16,387 bases of DNA from CAJXCL01 sp964394335. GTDB taxonomy: Bacteria; Nitrospinota; Nitrospinia; CAJXCL01. Positions 7,576-14,311 of the stretch are shown in pieces. The stretch's first letter is position 1; each line of letters begins with the position of its first letter. Location: positions 1 to 16,387 of the forward strand of contig CAYMVZ010000054.1 of the NCBI GenBank assembly GCA_964394335.1. The letters are read 5' to 3'. Both the position numbers and the translations under genes were made by a program. The notes beneath the pieces are model-generated. The model did not search any database and had not been told where the DNA came from. It was given only the letters and a program-made list of their open reading frames with translations.

Positions 7576-8346
7576 TCACGAAGAAATTTTTTTGCGGTAG
7601 GCTGAAGGAGAGACCCCTTCCAGAGTTTTGAAAACCCTGCCAAAATAGGCCAGATCATTATAACCTGTGAGATAAAATATTTCGCTTATGGACAGGCAAT
7701 CGTTTTTCAACAAAGTCTTCGCTTTTCTTATCCTTAGCAGGTTTAAATATTCGCTGCAAGTCATACTTTCATGTCTTTTAAATACCCTGCAAAAGTGGAA
7801 TTTACTTAAACATGTTTGTGCCGCAAGATCGTCAAGTGAAAAGCTTTTACTTAAATTTTCTTCGATGTACTTTTTAGCCTGTTCAATATTTGGATGACTT
7901 TTTTGTAATCCTGGCCTTTTCGTTAGGCTGTTGGCATTTTTCCCCGATAATATGTTTGATCTATACCCGGTTCCCTCTTTTTTAGATTTCAAGATAAGTT
8001 CTATGCTCTGGATAATATCTATAAATATATAAGGTTTTTTGAAGCAGTCTCGCGCTCCTAATTTATAGGCACACAAACAAAGTTCTTCCGTATCTTGTGA
8101 AGTCGTAAAGATTATCGGGAGGGAAGGATTTAAGGTTTTGAGGCTTTTTAATGCCTCAAGACCCCTGTCGCCGGAAAAAGCGGACTCCACTATTGCAATG
8201 GATGAATTCAAGTATGGTTCTGTAAAAAGATCATCAAAGGAGGAAGGTTTGAGTAAAGAAAGGTTATATTTTTCTTTAAAATACGGAAGGATTGTATTCT
8301 CAAGATGGATATCTTTGTCAGCTAATAAAAAATTTATCTTCTCCAT
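7576..8346 (-). CDS. Receiver-AraC regulator, atypical receiver
   Basis: The 256-residue product has two parts. Residues 1-120 have the pattern of a response-regulator receiver: D10 and D12 after the first strand (LLADKD), a Thr/Ser pair at 82-83 (TTSQ), and a Lys-Pro (KKP, 103-105). At the phosphorylation position the sequence is AIVESAFSG, so Glu54 replaces Asp. Residues about 150-255 are an AraC-type double helix-turn-helix (SLDDLAAQTCLSKFHFCRVF; ISEIFYLTGYNDLAYFGRVF; SPSAYRK). It probably binds DNA as a dimer without normal phosphotransfer. It stands 268 bases upstream of the hydrolase operon in the same direction, with a 21-bp direct repeat between, so it likely controls that operon. The start codon lacks a good ribosome binding site, but an in-frame stop just upstream leaves no earlier start. 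Confidence 0.88.
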   Translation of the reverse strand: MEKINFLLADKDIHLENTILPYFKEKYNLSLLKPSSFDDLFTEPYLNSSIAIVESAFSGDRGLEALKSLKTLNPSLPIIFTTSQDTEELCLCAYKLGARDCFKKPYIFIDIIQSIELILKSKKEGTGYRSNILSGKNANSLTKRPGLQKSHPNIEQAKKYIEENLSKSFSLDDLAAQTCLSKFHFCRVFKRHESMTCSEYLNLLRIRKAKTLLKNDCLSISEIFYLTGYNDLAYFGRVFKTLEGVSPSAYRKKISS

Positions 8347-8658
8347 AGCGTATGCTCAGAAAGCAATTAATGAGCCACCTTATGAGGAAAACTATGCTAC
8401 TCAGAAAAAAATGCCGGAACAATATAACAGATTCAATTACAGATGGCTATAAGGGAATCTTTCCTGATATTTCGGTTAATATGGTTGAATGAGGAAGGAA
8501 GATAAAACAAAAAAATCGTCTAAAAAGCATGAAAAGGCCAGGATCTTAGACTCAAATTGCCAAATTTATTTACCCACGAAAGATGCGAATAATGCGAAAT
8601 TTTCATTAGAAGAAGTTGTTGTTTCCGATCCCTGACCCCTGTCCACCGACCCCTGCTC
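8347..8658. other. Gene-free stretch between regulator and peptidase
   Basis: No convincing frame is present. It should hold the promoter of the AraC-type regulator: TATATT lies about 85 bases before its start on the minus strand, without a good -35. Near the peptidase end the minus strand reads CAGGGGTC twice within about 25 bases (8619-8658). A short stretch near 8570-8600 (CACGAAAGATGCGAATAATG on the plus strand) is low-complexity spacer of a kind seen in many environmental genomes. I see no strong terminator. Confidence 0.4.
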
Positions 8659-10377
8659 TTAAAGTTTTTCTATTTCTTCTTCGATGGTTTCCATCAATTC
8701 GGTGAGGGTATTAAGTGAAAAATCGAATTTAATATCCGCAGCTTTGAAAAGTTCTCGCGGTGCTCGGCTACCCCCAAGAGAGAGGGCGTTCAAATATTGG
8801 TCTACCGCTTTCGACGGGTTTTTTTTATACATCAAATAAAGCTGCAATGCCCCAAGTTGTGCAATGGCATATTCGATATAATAAAAAGGTACTTCAAAGA
8901 TATGAAGTTGTTTGTGCCAGGAGTATTTTTTAATATCCCGGTTAATATCCTGCCAGTCCAATTCCACCTCAAAACGCTTTGAAATTTCCAGCCATTTTTT
9001 TCCTCGCTCTTCCTGCTTATGATCCGGGTGCGTATAAATCCAGTTCTGAAAAGCGTCCACTGTGGCAACCCATGGAAAGATATCCACTACCCGTTCAAGC
9101 TGCTCTAATTGAGCGCGTTTTTCCTGGTCTTCTTCCTTATAAAAAATGTTCAGGTACCGGTTTCCGAAAAGTTCCTGTGTCATACTGGCAACTTCTGCAA
9201 ATTCCATTGAAGAATGTCGATACCAGACCATAGGCTGGTTACGGCAGGTCAGGGTATGAAACGCGTGTCCCCCTTCATGCAGCAATGTTGTAATATCCGC
9301 GTGTACTCCCGCGGAATTGGCAAAGATAAATGGAATGCGCTGTTCTTCAAAGGTTGTCTGGTATCCTCCAGGCGCCTTACCGTCTCGACTGTCCAGGTCC
9401 ATCATATGCCGGATGGAATTGAACTTTTCCCCTAACCGCGGATTTATTTTTTTGAAAATTGATTCAACTCCATCCTGCAATTCATCAACTTCTTTGAAAG
9501 GTTCCAGTGGAGGTCTGCCAAGAGGGTCAACAACCGTATCCCAGGGACGCAATTTACTGAGTTTCATTCTTTCCCGCCGTTTTTTAAAAATTTTATTCAC
9601 CACCGGGACAACGGCTTTTTCTATGGAATCGTGAAACTCAAAACATTGTTCAGGGGTATAATCCCGTAGTTTACTTTTGAAACAATATTCACGATAATCT
9701 TTAAGCCCGAGGTTTCGCGCGTATTCATGCCTGACCTTCAGCATATTATCAAAGAGTTCTTCAAGTGCATTTGCATCAACCAATCTTCGTTCAGCGGAAG
9801 CGCGCCAGGCACGCTCTCGCAAACTACGATCTGTTTTATAAAAGTAACGCGACATTTGTGGCATGGTCCGTTTTTTTCCGTCAAAATCAACTGTCCACGC
9901 GCCGGTGATGGACTGGTATTTCTGGGACATCTCAGACAGTTTGACACTCAGGGGAATGTTTTTTTCTTCGTAAAGTTCTATTTGCGTGCTGATGATGCGA
10001 TCAAGCCTTCCGAACTCTTGAGCATCAAGTTGTTTTCTGGATTCAAATCCATAGTATTTTTTATTTAAGTCATTGCTCCACTCAGTAAGTTTTGGCTGAA
10101 TTTCACGTACAAAATAAAGATAAGCCTCTTCTTTTTTCTTGTCTTTTGTGTTGCAGGTCATGGCCACGTACCGGCCGTTGTAATCTTCATCGATCACCCC
10201 TTCAAGCTCGGAGTAATCTTTAAGCCACGCAACGATATCTTCTTCCGAATCCACTTTTCGGTTGAGGAGTTTATCTACAAAAGGTTTAATGGACGCGGCG
10301 TCCGTGATCTTGAAATTCTGATCGACAAATTTTCGTTCAAACGGCTTAAGCCATTCCGGTACAGTATTTTTTTTCAT
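8659..10377 (-). CDS. pepF: M3-family oligoendopeptidase (PepF-like)
   Basis: The 572-residue product is a zinc peptidase that cuts short peptides in the cytoplasm. The zinc motif HEGGH is at 367-371 with Glu368 as the catalytic base, preceded by HADITTLL and followed by MEFAEVAS, where Glu395 is the likely third zinc ligand. Tyr- and His-containing stretches further on (about 480-510) match the substrate-binding part of the family. The length is normal for M3 oligoendopeptidases (about 560-600). There is no signal peptide, as expected. It follows the transporter gene by 164 bases that hold a chain of hairpins, so co-transcription may be partial or regulated. An obvious functional link with the transporter is not visible. 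The symbol is used in the family sense. Confidence 0.92.
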   Translation of the reverse strand: MKKNTVPEWLKPFERKFVDQNFKITDAASIKPFVDKLLNRKVDSEEDIVAWLKDYSELEGVIDEDYNGRYVAMTCNTKDKKKEEAYLYFVREIQPKLTEWSNDLNKKYYGFESRKQLDAQEFGRLDRIISTQIELYEEKNIPLSVKLSEMSQKYQSITGAWTVDFDGKKRTMPQMSRYFYKTDRSLRERAWRASAERRLVDANALEELFDNMLKVRHEYARNLGLKDYREYCFKSKLRDYTPEQCFEFHDSIEKAVVPVVNKIFKKRRERMKLSKLRPWDTVVDPLGRPPLEPFKEVDELQDGVESIFKKINPRLGEKFNSIRHMMDLDSRDGKAPGGYQTTFEEQRIPFIFANSAGVHADITTLLHEGGHAFHTLTCRNQPMVWYRHSSMEFAEVASMTQELFGNRYLNIFYKEEDQEKRAQLEQLERVVDIFPWVATVDAFQNWIYTHPDHKQEERGKKWLEISKRFEVELDWQDINRDIKKYSWHKQLHIFEVPFYYIEYAIAQLGALQLYLMYKKNPSKAVDQYLNALSLGGSRAPRELFKAADIKFDFSLNTLTELMETIEEEIEKL

Positions 10378-10432
10378 AGTTCTTATTATCCATGCATCAT
10401 ATTATTAAAGCAAATTGATTTATAACTACGAA

Positions 10433-10526
10433 GCGGCCAGTGGCCGCGACCACAATTCGGTGAGGAAAACCGAATTGGACGGTTTCCGAAGGGAAACCGT
10501 CCAATTTTATCATCGTGATAAAATTG
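10433..10526. repeat. Chain of four hairpins between transporter and peptidase genes
   Basis: Four inverted repeats follow one another. (1) GCGGCC/GGCCGC at 10433-10438 and 10442-10447. (2) CAATTCGGT/ACCGAATTG at 10453-10461 and 10469-10477. (3) A perfect 15-bp stem at 10473-10487 and 10492-10506 with loop GAAG. (4) An 11-bp stem at 10502-10512 and 10516-10526 with loop TCG. Hairpin 3 shares its outer five bases with hairpins 2 and 4, so the stems compete. The array starts 16 bases past the transporter stop codon. There is no long U-tract, so it is not a simple terminator. It may be a REP/MITE-like element or an mRNA-processing and stability element. Confidence 0.85.
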
Positions 10527-10541
10527 TCTTTCGGGGTTAGG

Positions 10542-12089
10542 TTATTGCACAGCCCATGTCGGCAACTCGCCAAGCACAATACCAAATATTGGAATAGCGA
10601 GAAAATAGATAATCAGAGTAATCAAAAAAGCACCTAAAAAGTTTAATCCAATGCCTGTTCTTGCCATTTGCGGCATAGTGATATGGCCCGTAGAAAACAC
10701 GATTGCATTTGGAGGAGTTGCTACAGGAAGCATAAAGGCACAGGAGGCGGAAATTGCCGCCGGAGCCATTAATAGAAGTGGATTTATTGAAGCGGCAACT
10801 GCTGTTGCTGCTAAAATGGGCATAAAAATAGTAGATACCGCTGTATTGGAGGTAATTTCAGTCATGAAAGTCATTAGCAGGCAAACGGATAATATAATCA
10901 TGATAATCGGAAAATTCGATACAGTCGATATCCCCTCGCCAACCCATTTTGCCAGGCCTGTAGTCTGAACACCTTTAGCCAATGCGATCCCTCCGCCAAA
11001 CAAGATCAATATCCCCCAGGAAATATCCTTTGCCCAGTGCCAGTCGAGCACAAATTCTTTTTTCTTTATGTCCACGGGAATGGAAAATAGTAATAGCGCG
11101 GCTAAAATAGCTACTGTTGAGTCATGCACCATTTTTTCTATCCCCAGAAGATTGGACCAGCCGGGGATAGTTAAAAAACCTAAATTAATATTTTTTCTGA
11201 AAATCCAGCCCAGTGCCGTAAAAATAAAAATTGCTAATGTCCATTTTTCCCCTTTAGACATTTTCCCCAGTTTTTTTATTTGATCGTGGATAACTTCTTT
11301 ACCGCCAGGAAGTTCCGTTAGTTTAATGGGGAGGGCTATATGGGTTATAAAATACCAGGTTATCGGCAAAAAAATAATTGTTAAAGGCAGTCCAACCATC
11401 ATCCACTGCATAAAACCAATATCCGGAGCATCTGGAAATAAGATTTGGATGTTGCTGGCAAATACGATATTCGGCGGAGTTCCGACAAGAGTCGCTATAC
11501 CTCCTATTAAAGAGGCATAGGCAATACTTAGCATAGTGGCTGTAGGAAAATTTTCATCCCATTTCATTTCCGGATTATTCTCTTTATTAAACATTTTTTC
11601 CGCATGAAGAATAATGGCAAGTCCAATTGGCATGATCATCATGGTGGTTGCAGTGTCGGAAATCCACATAGACAGGAAAGCGGTGGCACACATCAAGCCC
11701 CAAATCAGCCTTTTAGGGCTGATTCCTGCTAAGGATATTATAAATAATGCAATACGTTCATGGAGGTTCCACTTTTGCATTGCCCGGGCAATAAAAAAGC
11801 CGCCCATAAAAAGAAAAATATAATGATGACCATAGGATGAAGCGAGTTTTTTTACCGGCATAATACCTAATAATGGAAAGGCGGCTAATGGAATTAATGC
11901 GGTAGCAGGGATAGGTATGGCTTCTGTTATCCACAAGAAGGCCATTAAAAAAGCAACCGCTAAAACTTTATAAGCTTCAGGCGAAAGAGCAGCGGGTTGA
12001 GGGAGAAGCAAAATAAGAAAAAATAGGGGTAAGCCTGAATATAATCCTGTTTTTTGCCTTAATGAAAAATATCCGGCCTTATTATTCAT
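10542..12089 (-). CDS. DASS-family (SLC13) anion symporter
   Basis: The 515-residue product has the pattern of divalent anion:sodium symporters, which import dicarboxylates, citrate or sulfate. It has about 11-12 hydrophobic helices. The two signature repeats that bind sodium and substrate are visible: SDTATT at 144-149, followed by MMIMP, and SNTAVST at 414-420, followed by IFMP. Each half also has a TPPN loop (GTPPN 203-207, ATPPN 457-461), as expected for the inverted-repeat fold. The first motif has Asp where many relatives have Asn. Substrate cannot be told from sequence alone. No ribosome binding site precedes the ATG, which sits in a hairpin loop (12068-12100). No alternative start is credible before Met49, which would remove a membrane helix. 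A promoter candidate lies near 12255-12284. Confidence 0.9.
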   Translation of the reverse strand: MNNKAGYFSLRQKTGLYSGLPLFFLILLLPQPAALSPEAYKVLAVAFLMAFLWITEAIPIPATALIPLAAFPLLGIMPVKKLASSYGHHYIFLFMGGFFIARAMQKWNLHERIALFIISLAGISPKRLIWGLMCATAFLSMWISDTATTMMIMPIGLAIILHAEKMFNKENNPEMKWDENFPTATMLSIAYASLIGGIATLVGTPPNIVFASNIQILFPDAPDIGFMQWMMVGLPLTIIFLPITWYFITHIALPIKLTELPGGKEVIHDQIKKLGKMSKGEKWTLAIFIFTALGWIFRKNINLGFLTIPGWSNLLGIEKMVHDSTVAILAALLLFSIPVDIKKKEFVLDWHWAKDISWGILILFGGGIALAKGVQTTGLAKWVGEGISTVSNFPIIMIILSVCLLMTFMTEITSNTAVSTIFMPILAATAVAASINPLLLMAPAAISASCAFMLPVATPPNAIVFSTGHITMPQMARTGIGLNFLGAFLITLIIYFLAIPIFGIVLGELPTWAVQ

Positions 12090-12100
12090 AGCCGGATATT
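12068..12100 (-). promoter_or_regulatory. Start-codon hairpin of the symporter mRNA
   Basis: The arms AATATCCGGC (12068-12077) and GCCGGATATT (12091-12100) are exact complements, giving a 10-bp stem around a 13-base loop that contains the symporter start codon (12087-12089). The gene has no Shine-Dalgarno sequence. A tiny frame, MIISGYE then stop, begins at the ATG at 12105-12103 and ends overlapping the symporter start. This suggests initiation by the exposed loop, or by coupling to the short upstream frame. The stem is seen; the control mechanism is inferred. Confidence 0.55.
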
Positions 12101-12426
12101 ATCATTTTTTACTTGCTGTTGCCTATACTAAAATGTTGTGAAAATATTTCTTTAGCTTTGGATTACAAATTTAAAAATCCCGGCTTGGGCTTAGCAGTTT
12201 TTCTTTTTCTGATTTAGAAAGAAACACCTATGAAACCACTCCGTTCTATCTTAAATTATAGGACAATTTTTAATTTTTTGTCGGTTGCTAACGAGCCTGC
12301 AGGAAAACCCATTTTGCAAGCATCAAAAAAATTCTTAAAAAAAACAAATCCCTCTAAAGCCCTTTGCCTTAACCGTCATTGAAGTTCCCTGTAGCAAGCT
12401 ACGGGGAATGCACTCGCTAAACACTT
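12090..12426. other. Leader and promoter region of the symporter, with a REP copy
   Basis: No gene is visible. On the minus strand CCGACA (12284-12279) and TATAAT (12260-12255) are 18 bases apart, a fair sigma-70 promoter giving a leader of about 155 bases. The leader carries CCC/GGG pairing followed by TTTTT near 12175-12195, a weak terminator-like element. The right end (12385-12430) is a REP-like palindrome that also follows the stop codon of the next gene and may serve as its terminator. Several runs of A lie between. Confidence 0.45.
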
Positions 12427-12430
12427 TCAT
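12385..12430 (+). repeat. REP-like palindromic element, copy 1
   Basis: The palindrome TTCCCTGTAGC/GCTACGGGGAA (12385-12395 and 12398-12408, one T-G pair) is followed by a tail, GGAATGCACTCGCTAAACAC and TTTCA. Palindrome and tail recur in opposite orientation at 16183-16228. The tail overlaps the stop codon of the haem-protein gene (12427-12429). The hairpin could also end that gene's transcript. Confidence 0.7.
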
Positions 12431-13227
12431 TTAGTTCCCATACTGCATGGATTGCATGCATTTCTCATCTTTTTTCCGCAGGGGTTACAAGCATTCTTCA
12501 TTTTCTTTCCACATGGGTTACAGGCGTTTCTCATTTTTTTCTTACCGCATGGATTACAAGCATTTTTAGGAGCTACAAATGGCTTATATCCTTTAATAAA
12601 CTCCCGATAAAATGCCGCCATTGATGTCATTTCTATGCTACTGGAATCCAGCTTTTGACCCTCCATGGGATTGATCATACAAAAATTAATCATTTGATCC
12701 AGAGTAACAATATCGTTCGGCATGTTTACGAAGTGTGGAAACGGCCCAACTGTATCCTGATCAAAATTTTCATAATCCTCATGGCAATCCCAGCAACTTA
12801 GCCCGCTGTTGCCAAGCTCTACTTTTTTCCATAGTTTTTCACCCATATCCACCAATTTAGAGTAATTGGTAATATGTTTATCGCGGATTGGCTTAGGAGG
12901 TTTTGAAGCGCATGGATTACAAGGATTACACGGATTGCAGACGTTTTTTGCACATGGGTTACACGCATTTTTCATTCCTTTTCCGCATGGATTACAGGCA
13001 TTTTTAGCGCAGGGGTTACATGTGTTCTTAGCACAAGGGTTGCGAGCAATTTTTATCTTCTTCGCAAACGGATTGCACGGATTTAATGCTCTTTTTACTT
13101 TTTTTGCACGGCGATGAGTTATCTTCTTTGCGTCACGTCCCGTATGACCGAAATTAGAGCATGCAGGCATTAAAACAAATGCAAACAGTACAAAAAAAAG
13201 CGCTAAAGAATTTTTTAAAATTTTAAT
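12427..13227 (-). CDS. Haem-binding lipoprotein with Cys-Asn-Pro-Cys repeats, apparent ATT start
   Basis: The haem motif CWDCH (C145, C148, H149 in the long form) lies in a cytochrome c-like domain of about 90 residues. Its later part, NPMEGQKLDSSSIEMTSMAAFY, offers Met ligands as in SoxA/SoxX-type domains. On both sides are arrays of CNPC units spaced by short Lys-rich linkers: about nine units before the domain and four after it. The nearest ATG (13170) would give a protein without an export signal. The paralogue at 13334-13567 shows the missing part: at the aligned start this copy has ATT (13227) instead of ATG, preceded by AGGAGGAG. From there the protein has a hydrophobic leader and a lipobox-like MPAC with Cys23. 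Export is needed for haem attachment, so the ATT start or recent loss of the start are the two options. Electron transfer or metal binding is inferred. Confidence 0.7.
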   Translation of the reverse strand: MKILKNSLALFFVLFAFVLMPACSNFGHTGRDAKKITHRRAKKVKRALNPCNPFAKKIKIARNPCAKNTCNPCAKNACNPCGKGMKNACNPCAKNVCNPCNPCNPCASKPPKPIRDKHITNYSKLVDMGEKLWKKVELGNSGLSCWDCHEDYENFDQDTVGPFPHFVNMPNDIVTLDQMINFCMINPMEGQKLDSSSIEMTSMAAFYREFIKGYKPFVAPKNACNPCGKKKMRNACNPCGKKMKNACNPCGKKMRNACNPCSMGTK

Positions 13228-13315
13228 AATTTCTCCTCCTATAATAAAAGTCTATTCTTGTTAATAATTAAACTATTTTAAAGTTGTTTTAAAGGAAAAT
13301 CGAAATTCAGTCAAT

Positions 13316-13663
13316 AAATAGCTTATTTGAAGCTCATTGATAGCACGGATTGCACACGTTTTTCGCACATGGGTTACAAGCGTTTTTCATTCCTTTTCCG
13401 CATGGATTACAAACATTTTTAACGCAGGGGTTACATGCGTTTTTTGCACAGAGATTAGTCATCTTCTTCGCATCATGTCCCGGCTGACTGACATGAGAGC
13501 ACGCAGGTATTAAAACAAATACAAACAATACAAAAAAAAGTGCTAAAGAATTTTTTAAAATTTTCATAATTTCATCTCCCATAATAAAAGTCTATTCCTG
13601 TCAATAATTAAACTATTTAAAGTTACTCAATAGGAAAATCAAAATTTAGTCAACAAATAGCTT
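13316..13663 (-). repeat. Tandem duplication unit carrying the short paralogue
   Basis: The upstream regions of the two CNPC genes are homologous from the shared AAATAGCTT (13316-13324 and 13655-13663, plus strand) through leader and lipobox into the repeats. The start of each unit carries TTGACT, a possible -35, but no matching -10 is convincing in both. Only a few bases separate the stop of the short copy from the start of the next unit, which indicates tandem duplication. Confidence 0.75.
13334..13567 (-). CDS. Short Cys-Asn-Pro-Cys repeat lipoprotein (truncated paralogue)
   Basis: The 77-residue product starts at the ATG at 13567, with GGGAG upstream; an earlier in-frame ATG at 13582 is less likely. 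It has a hydrophobic leader ending in the lipobox-like sequence LIPAC, then about five CNPC-type units, and stops after CNPCYQ. It matches the first part of the gene at 12427-13227 closely in both protein and DNA, including about 95 bases upstream, but lacks the haem domain and the C-terminal repeats. The stop falls where the longer copy continues with further CNPC units. Either it is a natural short form or the 3' part was lost in the duplication. Abundant cysteine pairs suggest metal or thiol chemistry in the envelope, not demonstrated. Confidence 0.6.
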   Translation of the reverse strand: MKILKNSLALFFVLFVFVLIPACSHVSQPGHDAKKMTNLCAKNACNPCVKNVCNPCGKGMKNACNPCAKNVCNPCYQ

Positions 13664-13968
13664 GTGATGATTATTATTCTGTTCTGCAAATCCATCCTTT
13701 TAACAACTTTTTGAAAGTCTACAGGAGGAAGGCCTTCTGCTTCAGGTATCTCATATTCTTTTGCTTTTTTCATCAAATGATCGACCTTAGCTGCCCTGAT
13801 CAGCGCTTTGCTTTGAATGCACCTATAATGGAAGCAATCCCCTCCGAGATTCCTTCTTTTTTCTATAAGAACTGTTATAGCCCCTAACTGAGCAGATCCT
13901 GTTGCTATGGTTAGGCCTGCCCCTTCACCACCCAAAATACCTATATCGCAATCATAATTATTTGCCAT
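13639..13968 (-). pseudogene. Truncated flavin disulfide reductase (mercuric-reductase/Lpd-like N-terminus)
   Basis: The 109-residue frame matches the first quarter of the pyridine nucleotide-disulfide oxidoreductase family, normally 450-500 residues. The FAD-binding loop reads GILGGEGAGL (the usual form is GGGxAGL). The redox-active pair is kept in GGDCFHYRC. Then SKALIRAAKVDHLMKKA and VDFQKVVKRM fit the family before similarity is lost near 13706. The final residues are read from unrelated DNA and from the boundary of the duplicated CNPC unit. No downstream part with the NADH or dimerisation domain is in the window. AAGGA precedes the ATG, so a short peptide could still be made, but it could not be an active reductase. 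Confidence 0.8.
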
Positions 13969-14016
13969 ATTTCATTCCTTTTATTCAACATTGGTTACTT
14001 GTCGACTAATAAATGA

Positions 14017-14118
14017 CTAACGAATAATTGACATGAAAATTATATAAAGAGAGCATTTTTTGATGAGATTGTTATTTATTTTTCTCCCTTTGATATATTT
14101 TTTTAGTTTTTTTTTCAT
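14017..14118 (-). CDS. Possible small basic peptide
   Basis: A 33-codon frame starts at ATG 14118 with GAGG 7 bases upstream and ends at TAG 14017-14019. The product starts MKKKLKKYIKGRK and ends in a hydrophobic stretch (CSLYIIFMSIIR). Such a basic-then-hydrophobic peptide could associate with a membrane. The region is so AT-rich that a frame of this length can arise by chance. The ribosome site and the promoter-like match about 60 bases upstream are the only reasons to list it. Confidence 0.25.
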   Translation of the reverse strand: MKKKLKKYIKGRKINNNLIKKCSLYIIFMSIIR

Positions 14119-14179
14119 TAATTTACCTCAAAATTTTTGGGTTTTTATGATATGCTACGAGCCTTACCCTCCACTTTAT

Positions 14180-14195
14180 TACAAATTCAGTACCA
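14180..14195 (-). promoter_or_regulatory. Possible sigma-54 promoter (-24/-12)
   Basis: On the minus strand TGGTACT, four bases, then TTGTA resembles the sigma-54 consensus TGGCACG-N4-TTGCW. The -24 GG is present, but the invariant C of the -12 GC is T. It lies about 100 bases downstream of the palindrome at 14294-14311 and next to the gene for a sigma-54 activator, which is the normal spacing for an enhancer-type site. The -12 mismatch keeps confidence low. Confidence 0.25.
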
Positions 14196-14233
14196 AAAAA
14201 AAACAGCCATCCGGAAAACGATCCAGATAACTG
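14195..14233 (-). terminator. Rho-independent terminator
   Basis: On the minus strand CAGTTATCTGG (14233-14223) pairs over all 11 bases with CCGGATGGCTG (14214-14204), using three G-U pairs, around an 8-base loop. Nine Ts follow (14203-14195). The G-U pairs work only in minus-strand RNA, which fits the direction of the genes. Confidence 0.65.
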
Positions 14234-14278
14234 TTTTATTTAAACTTATCCTTATTTAACTAACGGCATTGCAGCAAA

Positions 14279-14311
14279 AAAAATAAAATTAAAATCACGA
14301 AATTTCGTGAT
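14279..14311 (-). terminator. Terminator of the sigma-54 activator gene, also operator-like
   Basis: The exact palindrome ATCACGAAATTTCGTGAT (14294-14311) is followed on the minus strand by TTTTAATTTTATTTTTTTT, a good intrinsic terminator 27 bases past the stop codon at 14338. Another TTTCGT lies near 14330 (plus strand). The half-site TTTCGTGA recurs at the promoter of the same gene (16083-16076), so the palindrome may also be a protein binding site. Confidence 0.7.

Noticed and set aside
7422..7658. Minus-strand frame overlapping the end of the regulator gene
   Set aside because: It overlaps the AraC coding end in another frame and has no ribosome site or recognisable content.
9317..9634. 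Plus-strand frames opposite the peptidase, and others opposite the transporter and activator
   Set aside because: All lie inside clear, conserved minus-strand genes and have no domain signal.
12280..12300. GCTAACGAGCCTGC as a second attC site
   Set aside because: A GTTAGC core is present on the minus strand but no matching L''/L' arms or complementary R'' are found nearby.
12460..13060. Periodic GGATTACA-like motifs suggesting a CRISPR or minisatellite
   Set aside because: They are the codons of the CNPC protein repeats; spacing varies and there are no unique spacers.
12866..13117. Plus-strand frame rich in His-Gly-Leu-Gln opposite the CNPC repeats
   Set aside because: It is the antisense reading of the Cys-Asn-Pro-Cys array; repeats make long shadow frames.
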